Positions 17,711 through 26,612 of a stretch of 34,973 nucleotides of DNA are shown piece by piece. A program made the translations under genes and the position numbers. How positions within the stretch are numbered: the first letter of the stretch is position 1; the number at the start of each line of letters is the position of its first letter. A model generated the notes under the pieces. It saw only the letters and a list, made by a program, of their open reading frames with translations. It was not told where the DNA came from and searched no databases. The DNA comes from Actinomycetota bacterium (lineage in GTDB: Bacteria > Actinomycetota > Actinomycetes > Mycobacteriales > Pseudonocardiaceae), in contig JAJPIR010000136.1 in assembly GCA_021324675.1 (NCBI GenBank), positions 1-34,973 on the forward strand. The letters run 5' to 3'.

Positions 17711-18895
17711 ATGCGCACCGAGGTTATCCAGAATATTTCATACCTCCAACCTGAAAAATGGGAGACCCTTACGGGAGGATCTTTCTACGCCAGTTATGCG
17801 TGGATGTGCTACCAGCAGACGGATCCAGCATCCGAGTCAAGATATGTCTTGGTATGGGACGATAGTGGTGAACTGCTGGCGGCAACGCCGGTGTATCTAG
17901 TGGAACACGAGGCGAGTGCTCGCTACGACCCTGCGTGCCTCTTTCCGCAGCTGCCCCAGCATGGCGGCGGCGCACCAGCCGTCCGACAGCAGCGAACACT
18001 GTTGGTCGGCAACCGCCGCGGCTATGCGAACCGCTTGCTCGTCAAGCCAGGCAGGAGTGCTGACGTGGCACTGCGGCTGCTACTGGCCGCCGTAAACGAG
18101 ATCGCGGCTGAGGAAGCCAACGAGCGAGCGTGGTGGCTCTACCTCACCGAGGACGACATCGTCTGGTTGAGCAAGGTCGGGACCGGAATGGTCTTATCTC
18201 CTTGGCTTCTGGCCGCCGACTGCGTAGTCACCTTACCGGGTGAGTCGTTCGACGAGTACTTAGCGATGCTGTCCAAGAATGCGCGAAGGCAGGTCCGTAA
18301 GGACCGCGTGACGTTCGCGGCGGCGGGATACAAGTGCACCACTCTACGACTTGATGAATGCTGGCGGCAAGTCAGCCCACTAATCGCTTCCCATCAGCGT
18401 TGGCACGGACATATATCTAGTGATGAGATCATTCGCGATCTCATGCATGCGCAAGCCATGACGGCGGGCGCACACAGTCGGGTTTACGGCTGCTCGAATG
18501 CTCACCAGTTGGTTGCATGTGCCATTACCTTCGCTACCAGTGCCGAGCTTGTGGCGCGAGCCTTCGGCTTTGATCACGCACGCGGCCACAGCGCTTGTGA
18601 GTATTTCGAGTTGATGTACTACCGCCCGATCGAGTATGCGTACCAGCATGGTATGCAACGGCTCCATCTCGGCATTGGGACGCTACAGGCGAAAATCCGA
18701 CGCGGTGCCCGTGTGCGCCTGCTCTGGGGCATCGCCACGGGATCGAGGATCCATCCCTCCGAGGCTGGCATAGCCGAAACGCATAACGCAGCCTACTGGC
18801 GTGTCATTGTCGAGCAACTCGGCAACCAATGCCCAGCTCTCATACCGTCGGTTCTTCTCGCAGCTCAAGAACTACGGCGCTCGGCCGTACAATGA
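17711..18895 (+). CDS. FemAB/DUF482-like N-acyltransferase (GNAT fold)
   Basis: 394 aa from the ATG at 17711, preceded by GGAGG; a longer frame from 17654 lacks a ribosome site. An N-terminal half begins SFYASYAWMCYQQTDP and carries VLVWDDSGELLAATPVYLV. The C-terminal half has the FemAB/peptidoglycan-recognition pattern: MLSKNARRQVRKDRVTFAAA, a long helix with IIRDLMHAQ, ACAITFATSAELVARAFGFD, FELMYYRPIEYAYQHGMQRL and LGIGTLQAKIRRGA. Related proteins transfer an acyl or aminoacyl group (from CoA or aminoacyl-tRNA) to an amine. Which donor is used cannot be told. Next to a Ddl-like and an ATP-grasp ligase, it is likely a third amide-forming step. It ends 18 nt before the next gene. Confidence 0.75.
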   Translation: MRTEVIQNISYLQPEKWETLTGGSFYASYAWMCYQQTDPASESRYVLVWDDSGELLAATPVYLVEHEASARYDPACLFPQLPQHGGGAPAVRQQRTLLVGNRRGYANRLLVKPGRSADVALRLLLAAVNEIAAEEANERAWWLYLTEDDIVWLSKVGTGMVLSPWLLAADCVVTLPGESFDEYLAMLSKNARRQVRKDRVTFAAAGYKCTTLRLDECWRQVSPLIASHQRWHGHISSDEIIRDLMHAQAMTAGAHSRVYGCSNAHQLVACAITFATSAELVARAFGFDHARGHSACEYFELMYYRPIEYAYQHGMQRLHLGIGTLQAKIRRGARVRLLWGIATGSRIHPSEAGIAETHNAAYWRVIVEQLGNQCPALIPSVLLAAQELRRSAVQ

Positions 18896-18913
18896 AGGGA
18901 CATTCTACCGCTC

Positions 18914-20212
18914 ATGGGTGATTCATGGTTTGTCTGCATTGAACTGCACACACTACCTGGTGGTGTTCGAACACTGCCATCGGCAGGAGAGGTAGTGACG
19001 GCCTCAAGTGCAGCCGCACTACAGGCTGCACGCCAGATCGGCCTACGCACGGCGGTAGTTGTCACCGACCGCGTATTCTACGGTCATGCGTTCGACCATC
19101 TCGTTGACGAGTGGCTGGTCGCCGACACCTCAAGCGCGGCGAATGTTATCAGGGCCCTGACCACCTTGAGCGGTGCTGTCGTCGCAGTAACCAGCTCCGT
19201 GGACAGTTTCGTTCGGGTTGCCGCGAAGGTCTCTCGTGCACAGCATCTTCTCGGTCCCACTCCGGACGGCGCTGGAATTAGGCGAGACAAGTCCGCTGCA
19301 CGCCAAGCACTTGCCGCTGCTGGAATGCCGGACATCCGATGGGGCGTGCAAGACGCCACCGATGAAAATCTCACCTCCCCCATTGGCTATCCTGCCGTCG
19401 TTAAACCAGTCGACGGAGCAGCCAGTTGGGACGTTGTATTGGTCAACAATGATTACGACGCCCGTGCGCTCGCCGCGCGCCACCTGGGTAGGACCACGTA
19501 CGGTCGAGGGGTCACCCCATGCCGGCGCCTAATATTTGAGCAGGTCCTGGAAGGCCCAGTCTACAGCGCTGAAGGGATCATCGACACCGAAGGCATCACG
19601 GTGTTCGGCTACTCCGACCGGGTGATGACACCCCCACCTTATTACGTGGAGCTCGCAGTACGGTTTTCCGCGGAACGGCCTTTCCCCGACGCGGATCAGT
19701 ACGTGGCGGACTGTTTGCGAGCGCTTGGCTACGATTTCGGGCCCTTTCACCTCGAGTTTGTTGTCACCCCGGACGGGCCTCGACTGTTGGAACTTAATCC
19801 ACGCCTGGTCGGTTCGGGGAATCAGTACGCCATCAGCCGCCTCACCGGTACTGCACCAGCTGCGGTCCTCGTTGCCAAGCTTGCGCGCCAGGCGTCGCCA
19901 ACACTGCAGTTCGCTGGCGCAGTCACCGAACTGCGTCTTACTGTCAATCTGACCGGTCAACTCGTGCAGTACCAAGGGCTTGATGAGGCGGTACGGTCAC
20001 CGGGCTGCCACGCGGCAGGTCTCTATGTCGCAATTGGCGACCAAGTCAGTCACGTGGTGGAGTCCAACAGTCAACTGGTGGGCTACGTACAGGCCATCGG
20101 ACTCGACCGTGAAGACTCCTATAGAAAAGCCGCTGCTGGCGCAGAGCGGATCAAGCTTCACATCAAGCCCAGCGCGAATTGTCGCCTGATTCCGCGACAC
20201 ACTGATCACTAA
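18914..20212 (+). CDS. ATP-grasp amino acid/peptide ligase
   Basis: 432 aa. An N-terminal Rossmann-like pre-ATP-grasp domain (residues about 1-125) is followed by the ATP-grasp fold: DKSAARQALAAAGMPDIRWG, YPAVVKPVDGAASWDVVLVN, RRLIFEQVLEGPVYSAEGII, GPFHLEFVVTPDGPRLLELN and PRLVGSG. The Glu-x-Asn-Pro-Arg metal site is intact. A C-terminal cap domain (from about 335) resembles those of L-amino-acid ligases (BacD type), carnosine synthase and PurK-like enzymes. It should join two amino acids or an amino acid and a peptide with ATP hydrolysis. The best start is the ATG at 18914, with AAGGGA upstream at a rather long spacing. It is the last gene of the five-gene cluster. Specificity is unknown. 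Confidence 0.85.
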   Translation: MGDSWFVCIELHTLPGGVRTLPSAGEVVTASSAAALQAARQIGLRTAVVVTDRVFYGHAFDHLVDEWLVADTSSAANVIRALTTLSGAVVAVTSSVDSFVRVAAKVSRAQHLLGPTPDGAGIRRDKSAARQALAAAGMPDIRWGVQDATDENLTSPIGYPAVVKPVDGAASWDVVLVNNDYDARALAARHLGRTTYGRGVTPCRRLIFEQVLEGPVYSAEGIIDTEGITVFGYSDRVMTPPPYYVELAVRFSAERPFPDADQYVADCLRALGYDFGPFHLEFVVTPDGPRLLELNPRLVGSGNQYAISRLTGTAPAAVLVAKLARQASPTLQFAGAVTELRLTVNLTGQLVQYQGLDEAVRSPGCHAAGLYVAIGDQVSHVVESNSQLVGYVQAIGLDREDSYRKAAAGAERIKLHIKPSANCRLIPRHTDH

Positions 20213-20318
20213 AGGAGCCGTACCGCTCTGATCCTGTCGTGGCGCCACACCGCTCATGTCCGGGTCTCGGGCCTTGCGCCAGCGTTGCTGTGCGGGTTTG
20301 TCCACGGAGGGCGCAGAC

Positions 20319-20441
20319 GTGCCGTATAAGGCGATCTTGCTGGTTGGGTCGCCTGGGGGTAGCGCTAGTTTTCTTGCTCGGGATGATCGACGGCATCTTT
20401 CCGTGCTGGGGCCTAGCCGGTTTCGGGAGCAAGCATCATGA
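20319..20441 (+). CDS. 40-aa small ORF coupled to the decarboxylase gene
   Basis: GTG at 20319 with a strong GGAGGG site 7 nt upstream opens 40 codons. The peptide contains YKAILLVGSPGGSASFLARD and ends SRFREQAS. Its TGA overlaps the ATG of the decarboxylase gene (ATGA), so ribosomes could pass directly from one to the other. Such a leader could serve translational coupling, or the protein may be a real small subunit or the tail of a lost gene. No family is recognised. Confidence 0.45.
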   Translation: MPYKAILLVGSPGGSASFLARDDRRHLSVLGPSRFREQAS

Positions 20442-21811
20442 CGACCGATCTTCGTCACCTGTTGACGCGCACCGCTGACATTGCGCTGCGGTACCTCGAA
20501 ACCTCCGGTGAGCGCCCCGTGGCTCGCGGTGTGTCTCTGGAGCACTTGGTGGCGGCGCTGGGTGGCCCGTTGCCGGCTGGGCCGACCGACTCGGCGCAGG
20601 TGATCGAGTCGTTGGCTCGAGGCGCCGATGTTGGTCTGGTGGTCACCAACGCTGGGCGTTACTTCGGATTCGTTGAGGGTGGCGTTGTTCCCGCAGCGCT
20701 GGCGGCTGATTGGCTCACCTCGGCCTGGGATCAAAACCCCGCCTTTTTCGCGTTGTCACCCGCTGGCGCCGCAGCCGAGGAAGTGTGCCGCGGCTGGCTG
20801 TGTGAGCTGTTTGGCCTGCCGGAGACCTCCTCGGCCGGGTTCACCACGGGGGCTCAGATGGCCAACTTCGCGGGACTTGCGGTGGGAGTGCGTCACGTCT
20901 TGACCGCAGCGGGGTGGGATGTCGAGGCCGACGGCCTGTTCGGGGCCCCGGAAATCACCGTCGTGGTCGGTGAGGAAAGGCACGCCACCGTGGACCGGGC
21001 GCTGCGCTTGCTGGGATTTGGCAAGCGGCACATCACCGCAGTGGCAGCCGACGATCAGGGCCGGATGCTCGCAGCGGCGCTGCGCGACGCCCTCGGTGAC
21101 GGACCGGTCATCGTGTGTGCGCAGGCCGGCAACGTCAACACCGGTGCGTTCGACCCCTTGCGCGAGATCTGTGGGATCGCCCACCAGCACGGCGCCTGGG
21201 TGCACGTCGACGGTGCCTTCGGTCTGTGGGCCGCGGCTACGCCCTCGCTGCGCCACCTAGTCGACGGGGTGGGGCTCGCCGACTCCTGGGCGACCGACGC
21301 CCACAAATGGCTCAACGTGCCCTATGACTGCGGCATCGTGCTGTGCGCACATCCTGGCAGCCACCAGGCGGCGATGACGCTGTCCGCGGCTTACCTCACC
21401 CGCACCGGCAGCCGCGACGGCACCGACTGGACGCCCGAAAGCTCGCGGCGAGCCCGCGCCTTTGCGGTGTGGGCCGCGCTGCGCAGTCTCGGTCGCACGG
21501 GTGTCGGCAACCTTGTCGAACGCTGCTGCGCCCAAGCGCGTCGCTTTGCCGAGATCCTGTCGGCCAACGATCAGGTCGCCATCCTCAACGACGTCGTCCT
21601 CAACCAGGTGCTGGTGCGCATCGCAGACGACGACGAGCGCACGCGCGCGGTTGCGGCCGCAGTCCAAGCCAGCGGGGTGGCCTGGCTTAGCACCACCGTG
21701 CGGCAGGGCAAGACCGCGTTGCGCATCAGCGTTTGCGACCACGCCACCGACGACGCCAACATTGCGGCGGCTGCGCAGGCCGTGTTGCGCGCGGTGGCTG
21801 GAAATCTGTAA
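20438..21811 (+). CDS. PLP-dependent group II decarboxylase
   Basis: 457-aa fold-type I PLP enzyme of the aromatic-amino-acid/glutamate/tyrosine decarboxylase group. Motifs: GYFGFVEGG-like GRYFGFVEGGVVPAAL near the N-terminus, the substrate-pocket region FTTGAQMANFAGLAVGV, HVDGAFGLWAAA (Asp binding the pyridine nitrogen) and DSWATDAHKWLNVPYDCG with the Schiff-base lysine K290. Length fits the family (450-520). The product would be an amine from an amino acid, or, as in some members, an aldehyde. Aspartate 1-decarboxylase-like activity is possible but not provable. It starts inside the stop codon of a 40-aa ORF and precedes a methyltransferase gene by 165 nt. Its codon usage is G/C-richer than that of the cluster upstream. 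Confidence 0.85.
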   Translation: MTTDLRHLLTRTADIALRYLETSGERPVARGVSLEHLVAALGGPLPAGPTDSAQVIESLARGADVGLVVTNAGRYFGFVEGGVVPAALAADWLTSAWDQNPAFFALSPAGAAAEEVCRGWLCELFGLPETSSAGFTTGAQMANFAGLAVGVRHVLTAAGWDVEADGLFGAPEITVVVGEERHATVDRALRLLGFGKRHITAVAADDQGRMLAAALRDALGDGPVIVCAQAGNVNTGAFDPLREICGIAHQHGAWVHVDGAFGLWAAATPSLRHLVDGVGLADSWATDAHKWLNVPYDCGIVLCAHPGSHQAAMTLSAAYLTRTGSRDGTDWTPESSRRARAFAVWAALRSLGRTGVGNLVERCCAQARRFAEILSANDQVAILNDVVLNQVLVRIADDDERTRAVAAAVQASGVAWLSTTVRQGKTALRISVCDHATDDANIAAAAQAVLRAVAGNL

Positions 21812-21976
21812 GCGACACCCGGCGGTGCACCGCAGACCAGGTGATTTCCTAGCCGTCGTCGTGTCAGGGCCTGATCGAGCTCGAACCCAGCTGTCGATTC
21901 CGTGACACTCAGCAGCTGATCTGACTGTATTCCAGCGTGGAAGTATCACCAGGCCTGGCACGCGCCTCAAGCAGGA

Positions 21977-22792
21977 GTGACTCGATGGTGCGGAGGTGGC
22001 TTCGCAGCGGTCGATGACGCCACAGATCCGATCTCCCTCGTGCACTACCTCGATCGGATGTCCGGCCAGCTCGATGAGGTCAAGCGACGGATCCGGCAGC
22101 AGCTTGAGGTGGGCGAGGGCGAGTTCGTGCTGGATGTCGGCTGTGGCACCGGCGATGACGCATGTGGTCTGTCTCCCCTCGCGGGTCGTTCGGGCCGGAT
22201 CATCGGCGTTGACGCCAGCACCACGATGGTGCAGGAAGCCCGGCGGCGCGCCACTGGGTCCGCTCCTTCCGTGGCGTTCGCCGTCGGTGACGCCCAGGCC
22301 CTGCCGTTCACCGCAGCCAGCTTCGATGCTTGCCGCGCGGAGCGGGTCCTGCAGCATCTGCGGCATCCAGCGCTGGCCGTGGTCGAGATGGCCCGTGTCA
22401 CCCGAACAGGAGGTCGGGTGGTGGTGTGTGAACCTGATTGGCAGACGCTGGTCGTTGACCATCCCGACCAGGCATTGACGCAGCGGATCCTCGACTTCCG
22501 AGCCGGCAGCCTGCAATCACCGTGGATCGGGCGCCAACTCGCCCGGCTGTTCCGGTGCGCCCGCCTGGCGGAGATCTCGGTGACACCGGTGTCGGTGGCG
22601 TTCAACTTGCCCGAAACCATCGACAGCTTCCGGCTCGACATGACGCTGCGGCAAGCGGCACAGGCTGGAGTGATCACCGCTACCGACAAGTCTCACTGGC
22701 TGGCGGAACTGATCGAAACGGCGCAGACGGGTTGCTTTGTCGCCGCGGCGACCTGCTTCCTGGTCAGGGGCATCAAGCCGTTCGGGAGGTGA
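21977..22792 (+). CDS. SAM-dependent class I methyltransferase
   Basis: 271 aa. Motif I VLDVGCGTGDD lies at about residues 51-61. The motif II/III pattern follows as GRIIGVDAST, FAVGDAQALPFTAASFDACR and ERVLQHLRHPALAVVEMARV, then GGRVVVCEPDWQTLVVD. This is the Methyltransf_11/25 type seen in ubiquinone/menaquinone and natural-product methylation. The GTG at 21977 is the only clear in-frame early start. It overlaps the CAGGAG that would otherwise serve the out-of-frame ATG at 21985, so the start is uncertain. The substrate is unknown. It lies between the decarboxylase and the acyl-CoA ligase on the same strand with 130-165 nt gaps, suggesting but not proving one transcription unit. Confidence 0.85.
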   Translation: MTRWCGGGFAAVDDATDPISLVHYLDRMSGQLDEVKRRIRQQLEVGEGEFVLDVGCGTGDDACGLSPLAGRSGRIIGVDASTTMVQEARRRATGSAPSVAFAVGDAQALPFTAASFDACRAERVLQHLRHPALAVVEMARVTRTGGRVVVCEPDWQTLVVDHPDQALTQRILDFRAGSLQSPWIGRQLARLFRCARLAEISVTPVSVAFNLPETIDSFRLDMTLRQAAQAGVITATDKSHWLAELIETAQTGCFVAAATCFLVRGIKPFGR

Positions 22793-22922
22793 CGACGTCA
22801 CCCATTTGTGACCGTCGGGCTCGGTATCACGAGCAGGCGAAACCGCTCTGTATCAGCGTGCACCTCTGCCGCTCTCAACCCCGGTCTTGCCGAGGATTGC
22901 GCTCTTTGCCTGGAGACCCACG

Positions 22923-24743
22923 ATGACTATGAACATCCTCCAGCGCCCGGTTACGGGCCGCGCGCTGGACGCGGCAACGCTGTGCGAGGCCTTTCAGATC
23001 ACTGCGGCGACCTGTCCGCAGCGGGTGGCGCTGCGCACACCGGGCGACGCGGTCGTGGTGACCTGGGAGCAGTACGCCGAGCGGGTGCGGCGCACCGCGG
23101 CCGGATTGGCCGCGCTTGGCGTCCGCCGCGGCGACACGGTCGCCGTCATGCTGACCAACCGGCCGGAGTTCTTCTGGGTGGATGTTGCAGCGATGCATTT
23201 AGGTGCCACGGCGTTCGGGATCTATAACACCTTCGCTCAGGAACAGTTGGAGTACGTGCTGCGCGACGCTCATTGCGCGGTGGTCATCACCGAGCAGGCG
23301 TTCGCCGACATGCTCGGGCGAGTCCGTCGGGCATGCCCGCAGCCGATGCACATTGTGTCGGTCGACGGCGGTGACAGCGTGCTGTCGCTGGATGAGCTCG
23401 ACGCCGCCGGAGACCCCAACTTTGATCTGGCTTCGACCTGGCCGCAGGTGAAGCCAGACGATGTGGTCACCTTGATCTACACATCGGGCACCACTGGACC
23501 GCCCAAGGGTGTGCAACTGACTCATGCTAGCGTGATCGCCAACGCCCGGGCCCAGCATCAAGCGATTCCCGCCTTCCGCGACGGTTTCTCGGCAGTGTCG
23601 TACCTGCCGCTGGCTCATGCCATCGCGCGGGTCTTCGAGCACTATGTTGCCCTGGCCCTGGGCGGGACACTGACCTGCTGCGCCGACTTGAACCACCTGG
23701 CAGCCGCGCTGGTGGATACGCGTCCGACCTGGTTCGCCGGACCACCGCGGGTCTGGGAAAGGCTCCAAGCGGGCGTGCTGGCCTCCATGAGTACTGAACC
23801 GGAGGATCGCCGTCGCCGCGACCTCCAGGACGCAATCGGGGTCGGCCTGCGTGTGGTGCGCGCGCAGCAGGCCGGTGAGCAGCCGACCGCCGCGTTGCGG
23901 GCCGAACATGAGCTGGCCGATACATTGGTGCTTTCCGGGTTGCGGGCTCGTCTCGGCCTCGATCGGGTCGAGACCGCGGTGGTCGGGGCGGCTCCGATTC
24001 ACCCCGAGGCGATCGAGTTCTTCTGGGCGCTCGGGGTGCCGCTGTGCGAGGGCTACGGTATGTCGGAGATCTGCCTCGCCACCGTCAACCCGATCGACAG
24101 AGTCAAGATCGGCACGGTGGGTCTGCCGATGCCGGGCATCGAGCTGCGCCTGGCCGGCGACGGTGAGGTGCTCATGCGCGGTCCGACCCGCATGCTCAGT
24201 TACCGTAACCTCCCGGGCAAGACCGCCGAAGCGATCGACCCACAGGGTTGGCTGCATTCGGGCGATATCGGTGAGTTCGACGAGGACGGTTACCTCCGGA
24301 TCATCGACCGCAAAAAAGAGATGATCATCAACGTTGCCGGGCACAACATGTCTCCGGCCAACGTCGAAGCCCGGCTGAAGGCCGCCAGCCCGCTGATCGG
24401 TCAAGCGGTGTGCATCGGCGACGGCCGCCCGTACAACGTGGCGCTGCTCGTGCTGGATCCCGACGCCGCCGCCGCATTCGCCGAGCGCCATCGGTTCCCG
24501 GACACGTCACTGAGCGCGTTGTGCGCTGACTGGCGAGTGCTCGAGGACGTCGCCGCCGGGGTCGCCCGAGCCAACGCGCAGCTTTCAGTGCCCGAGCAGA
24601 TCCAGCGCTGGACTCTGCTGGACGCCCAGTGGCTGCCCGGTGGAGACGAGCTCACCCCGACGATGAAGCTCCAACGCCGCCCCATCATGACCAAATATGC
24701 GGCCGTCATCGAGGCGCTCTACCGCGCATCAGTAAACCCCTGA
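22923..24743 (+). CDS. long-chain fatty acyl-CoA ligase-like (AMP-forming)
   Basis: 606 aa from the ATG at 22923 (another ATG lies 6 nt on). This is the ANL superfamily: P-loop YTSGTTGPPKGVQLTH (residues 186 onward), FAGPPRVWERLQAG, GYGMSEI, SGDIGEFDEDGYLRIIDRKK and INVAGHNMSPANVEARLK. It activates a carboxylic acid as acyl-AMP and transfers it to CoA. The PPRVWE and long-loop pattern resembles FadD15-type long-chain ligases. The catalytic C-terminal lysine is probably in LTPTMKLQRR. There is no carrier-protein domain. With the decarboxylase and methyltransferase upstream it may make an N-acyl amine precursor, but plain fatty-acid activation is equally likely. Confidence 0.9.
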   Translation: MTMNILQRPVTGRALDAATLCEAFQITAATCPQRVALRTPGDAVVVTWEQYAERVRRTAAGLAALGVRRGDTVAVMLTNRPEFFWVDVAAMHLGATAFGIYNTFAQEQLEYVLRDAHCAVVITEQAFADMLGRVRRACPQPMHIVSVDGGDSVLSLDELDAAGDPNFDLASTWPQVKPDDVVTLIYTSGTTGPPKGVQLTHASVIANARAQHQAIPAFRDGFSAVSYLPLAHAIARVFEHYVALALGGTLTCCADLNHLAAALVDTRPTWFAGPPRVWERLQAGVLASMSTEPEDRRRRDLQDAIGVGLRVVRAQQAGEQPTAALRAEHELADTLVLSGLRARLGLDRVETAVVGAAPIHPEAIEFFWALGVPLCEGYGMSEICLATVNPIDRVKIGTVGLPMPGIELRLAGDGEVLMRGPTRMLSYRNLPGKTAEAIDPQGWLHSGDIGEFDEDGYLRIIDRKKEMIINVAGHNMSPANVEARLKAASPLIGQAVCIGDGRPYNVALLVLDPDAAAAFAERHRFPDTSLSALCADWRVLEDVAAGVARANAQLSVPEQIQRWTLLDAQWLPGGDELTPTMKLQRRPIMTKYAAVIEALYRASVNP

Positions 24744-24889
24744 TCGCCCAGGGCGCCGCAACTTGTGTCGCCGAGTTCGACGGTGGCGACGAGGCCCGCC
24801 GAGGGCATCACTGGACGCGCCGACGTGCCTTCCGGACCAGAGCCGATACGACGAGCCCAGCCAGGGGTAGGCACGCGCGGGACTCGAAG

Positions 24890-25201
24890 CTAGGAATCCA
24901 CAACAAGATCGACAGTGGTGGTCTGGGAAGCGTGCCAGGGGTCACCGGTGACCACGTCGATCCTTGCCTGACCAGATCGGCGGGCGAGAAACAGTACCGT
25001 ATTGGGAGCCCCCATCGGGGACAGGATTTGCCCACCATTTCCCACGACTCCAGTAAGGAACGCTCCCAGCATCTCGATGACGTCCCCACCGGATTGAACG
25101 TGCCCACCGGTAGCGGTGAATACCAGCAAGTCGCCTGTCTTGATGGCGAGGCGCGGAGGTAACTCCTCCGCGCCTGACTGGATCTCGATCAGCCGACCCA
25201 T
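24890..25201 (-). CDS. small hypothetical protein linked to M12A protease
   Basis: 103 aa, predicted all-beta: alternating hydrophobic strands (RLAIKTGDLLVFTATGGHV, GAPNTVLFLARR, ARIDVVTG, TTVDLVVDS) joined by Gly/Asp turns. There is no signal peptide, no Cys pair and no membrane segment. It starts 54 nt after the end of the zinc protease gene on the same strand, so the two should be co-transcribed. Possible roles are inhibitor, substrate or chaperone of the protease, by position only. I do not recognise the family. Confidence 0.6.
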   Translation of the reverse strand: MGRLIEIQSGAEELPPRLAIKTGDLLVFTATGGHVQSGGDVIEMLGAFLTGVVGNGGQILSPMGAPNTVLFLARRSGQARIDVVTGDPWHASQTTTVDLVVDS

Positions 25202-25255
25202 AGTGCTGGACCCCTTGATCGTTTGTGCGGCGCCTGCCGGTGATCCCGGAGCGCG

Positions 25256-26227
25256 TCAGACCTTGACGTCCACATCCTCCGATTCATCCCAGTCGGCCAC
25301 GCTGCCCGGCCTGAGTTCGTGCGCCGGTTCATGCCCCTGCTTGGGGTAGATCTGACCTGCGAACGCATAGTCCGTCTGGTCAATGTCTACTCCCCCGAGG
25401 ATCGGTTCGCCATCTCGGGTGATCGAGCCGGGCAACTGGTAGCACATGATCGATGTCTGGTCGGCGGGGGTGGCCATCAGCGACCGCTCGTCGAGTGGGG
25501 TCAGCACCTGCTGATCAACCATCTGCTTGTCCCATCCCTGGGTCCGAGCGAAGTACTCATAAGCCTTCTCCGGATCGATCCGGGCGACCAGCGCCTTGCG
25601 CATGTGTTCATGGGGGAAGCCAAGCGTATGCCCGGTCTCGTGCCGGACGACACGGCGGTACTCGGATTCAGGAGTGTTCATCGTGAAACCCTGCAGATTC
25701 ATCGTCTGCTGATTTCGTGGAATGTGCAAAATATCGGTTCCCAGGTATGAGTAGTAGCCACCTGGTCCCCTCGAAATGCGCACCTGGCCGACTCCTTGGG
25801 TCTCGACGAATGAGATGCACGCCGTATTCGTCCATGCGTTCATATGAGTGACGATGCGTGCCCGAAGGTCCGCCGGAGTGTTTTCCATGAAGCTCACCGT
25901 CAGGGTTCGAGGAGTCGGACCCCAGTACTTCGAGGTCAGCACCGCAATGCGCTGTGGCTCATCGATGTGGAAGTCCGCCGCAGAACCGGCGGGCGATCCC
26001 AGTAATGGTGCATTGACGGGATTGATCTTGGTGGCAGTCTGCGCTGCGCTCACCAGCAGTCGCGCTGGAAGAGCTCTCAGTGTGCAGCCGAGCTCAAAAT
26101 CCTGCGGAGCACGGATCGGCGTGTCATAGTCTTCCTGTCCGGAACGCTGACCGTTGCCCGCTGCTGCGCGCGCTATTTCAGCGATCTTGCCAAGAGCTTC
26201 GAGAAGTCGTCCCTCGTTCTCGATCAT
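25256..26227 (-). CDS. astacin-type (M12A) zinc metalloprotease
   Basis: 323 aa. The extended zinc motif HETGHTLGFPHE places ligands H196, H200 and H206 and catalytic E197. The Met-turn S259-I-M261-C-Y263 supplies the family tyrosine. The N-terminal part of the catalytic domain begins at about residue 90 with IAVLTSKYWGPTPRTLTVSF and has ARIVTHMNAWTNTACISFVE, typical of M12A. I chose the ATG at 26227 because GGAG lies 7-8 nt upstream; a frame to 26308 has no such site. No signal peptide is present, which is unusual for astacins: the enzyme may be cytoplasmic or leave by another route. The 90-residue N-terminal region could act as a propeptide. It is followed by a small beta-rich gene. Confidence 0.88.
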   Translation of the reverse strand: MIENEGRLLEALGKIAEIARAAAGNGQRSGQEDYDTPIRAPQDFELGCTLRALPARLLVSAAQTATKINPVNAPLLGSPAGSAADFHIDEPQRIAVLTSKYWGPTPRTLTVSFMENTPADLRARIVTHMNAWTNTACISFVETQGVGQVRISRGPGGYYSYLGTDILHIPRNQQTMNLQGFTMNTPESEYRRVVRHETGHTLGFPHEHMRKALVARIDPEKAYEYFARTQGWDKQMVDQQVLTPLDERSLMATPADQTSIMCYQLPGSITRDGEPILGGVDIDQTDYAFAGQIYPKQGHEPAHELRPGSVADWDESEDVDVKV

Positions 26228-26612
26228 AGTGATTCTCCGTATCCATAAGCTGACAGTACGGAAATCAGCCCGCGCTGAACTGTCGGTGGCCACTCGAGAT
26301 GGGCGCAACTAATTCAGCACTGGCCTCAACCAGCATTTAGAGACCGGCGTTGCGGCACTGATACGCCATCGAGGGCGCATCACACTTTTGGGCGGCAGCC
26401 ATCTAGGTCACGCCTTACCCGTCCACCGCGGGCTTCGAACAGGTGGCCTCGGCTCCCTCGCCGTCCCGACGTGTTCGCTTGGCTCCGAAGGAATCGCAGG
26501 CATCACTCCCGACAAGCGACGGTAATGGGCGTGTGATCGATCACGCCTCACGCGCCTTTCCACAGCGCTGAGTGATCATGGCGGTGTTGCGTTTGTCGCC
26601 AGACGGAGCAGA
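26228..26612. other. intergenic, no supported gene
   Basis: About 385 bases between the protease start and the 3' end of the monooxygenase remnant. It must hold the protease promoter. No convincing open frame, hairpin or repeat was seen. Confidence 0.35.

Noticed and set aside
21257-22516. 419-codon minus-strand open frame
   Set aside because: Spans parts of the decarboxylase and methyltransferase genes on the opposite strand and shows no domain signature.
23199-24491. 430-codon minus-strand open frame
   Set aside because: It lies antisense to the well-supported acyl-CoA ligase gene; its translation is His/Arg/Gln-rich with no motif, as expected for the shadow of a G+C-rich gene.
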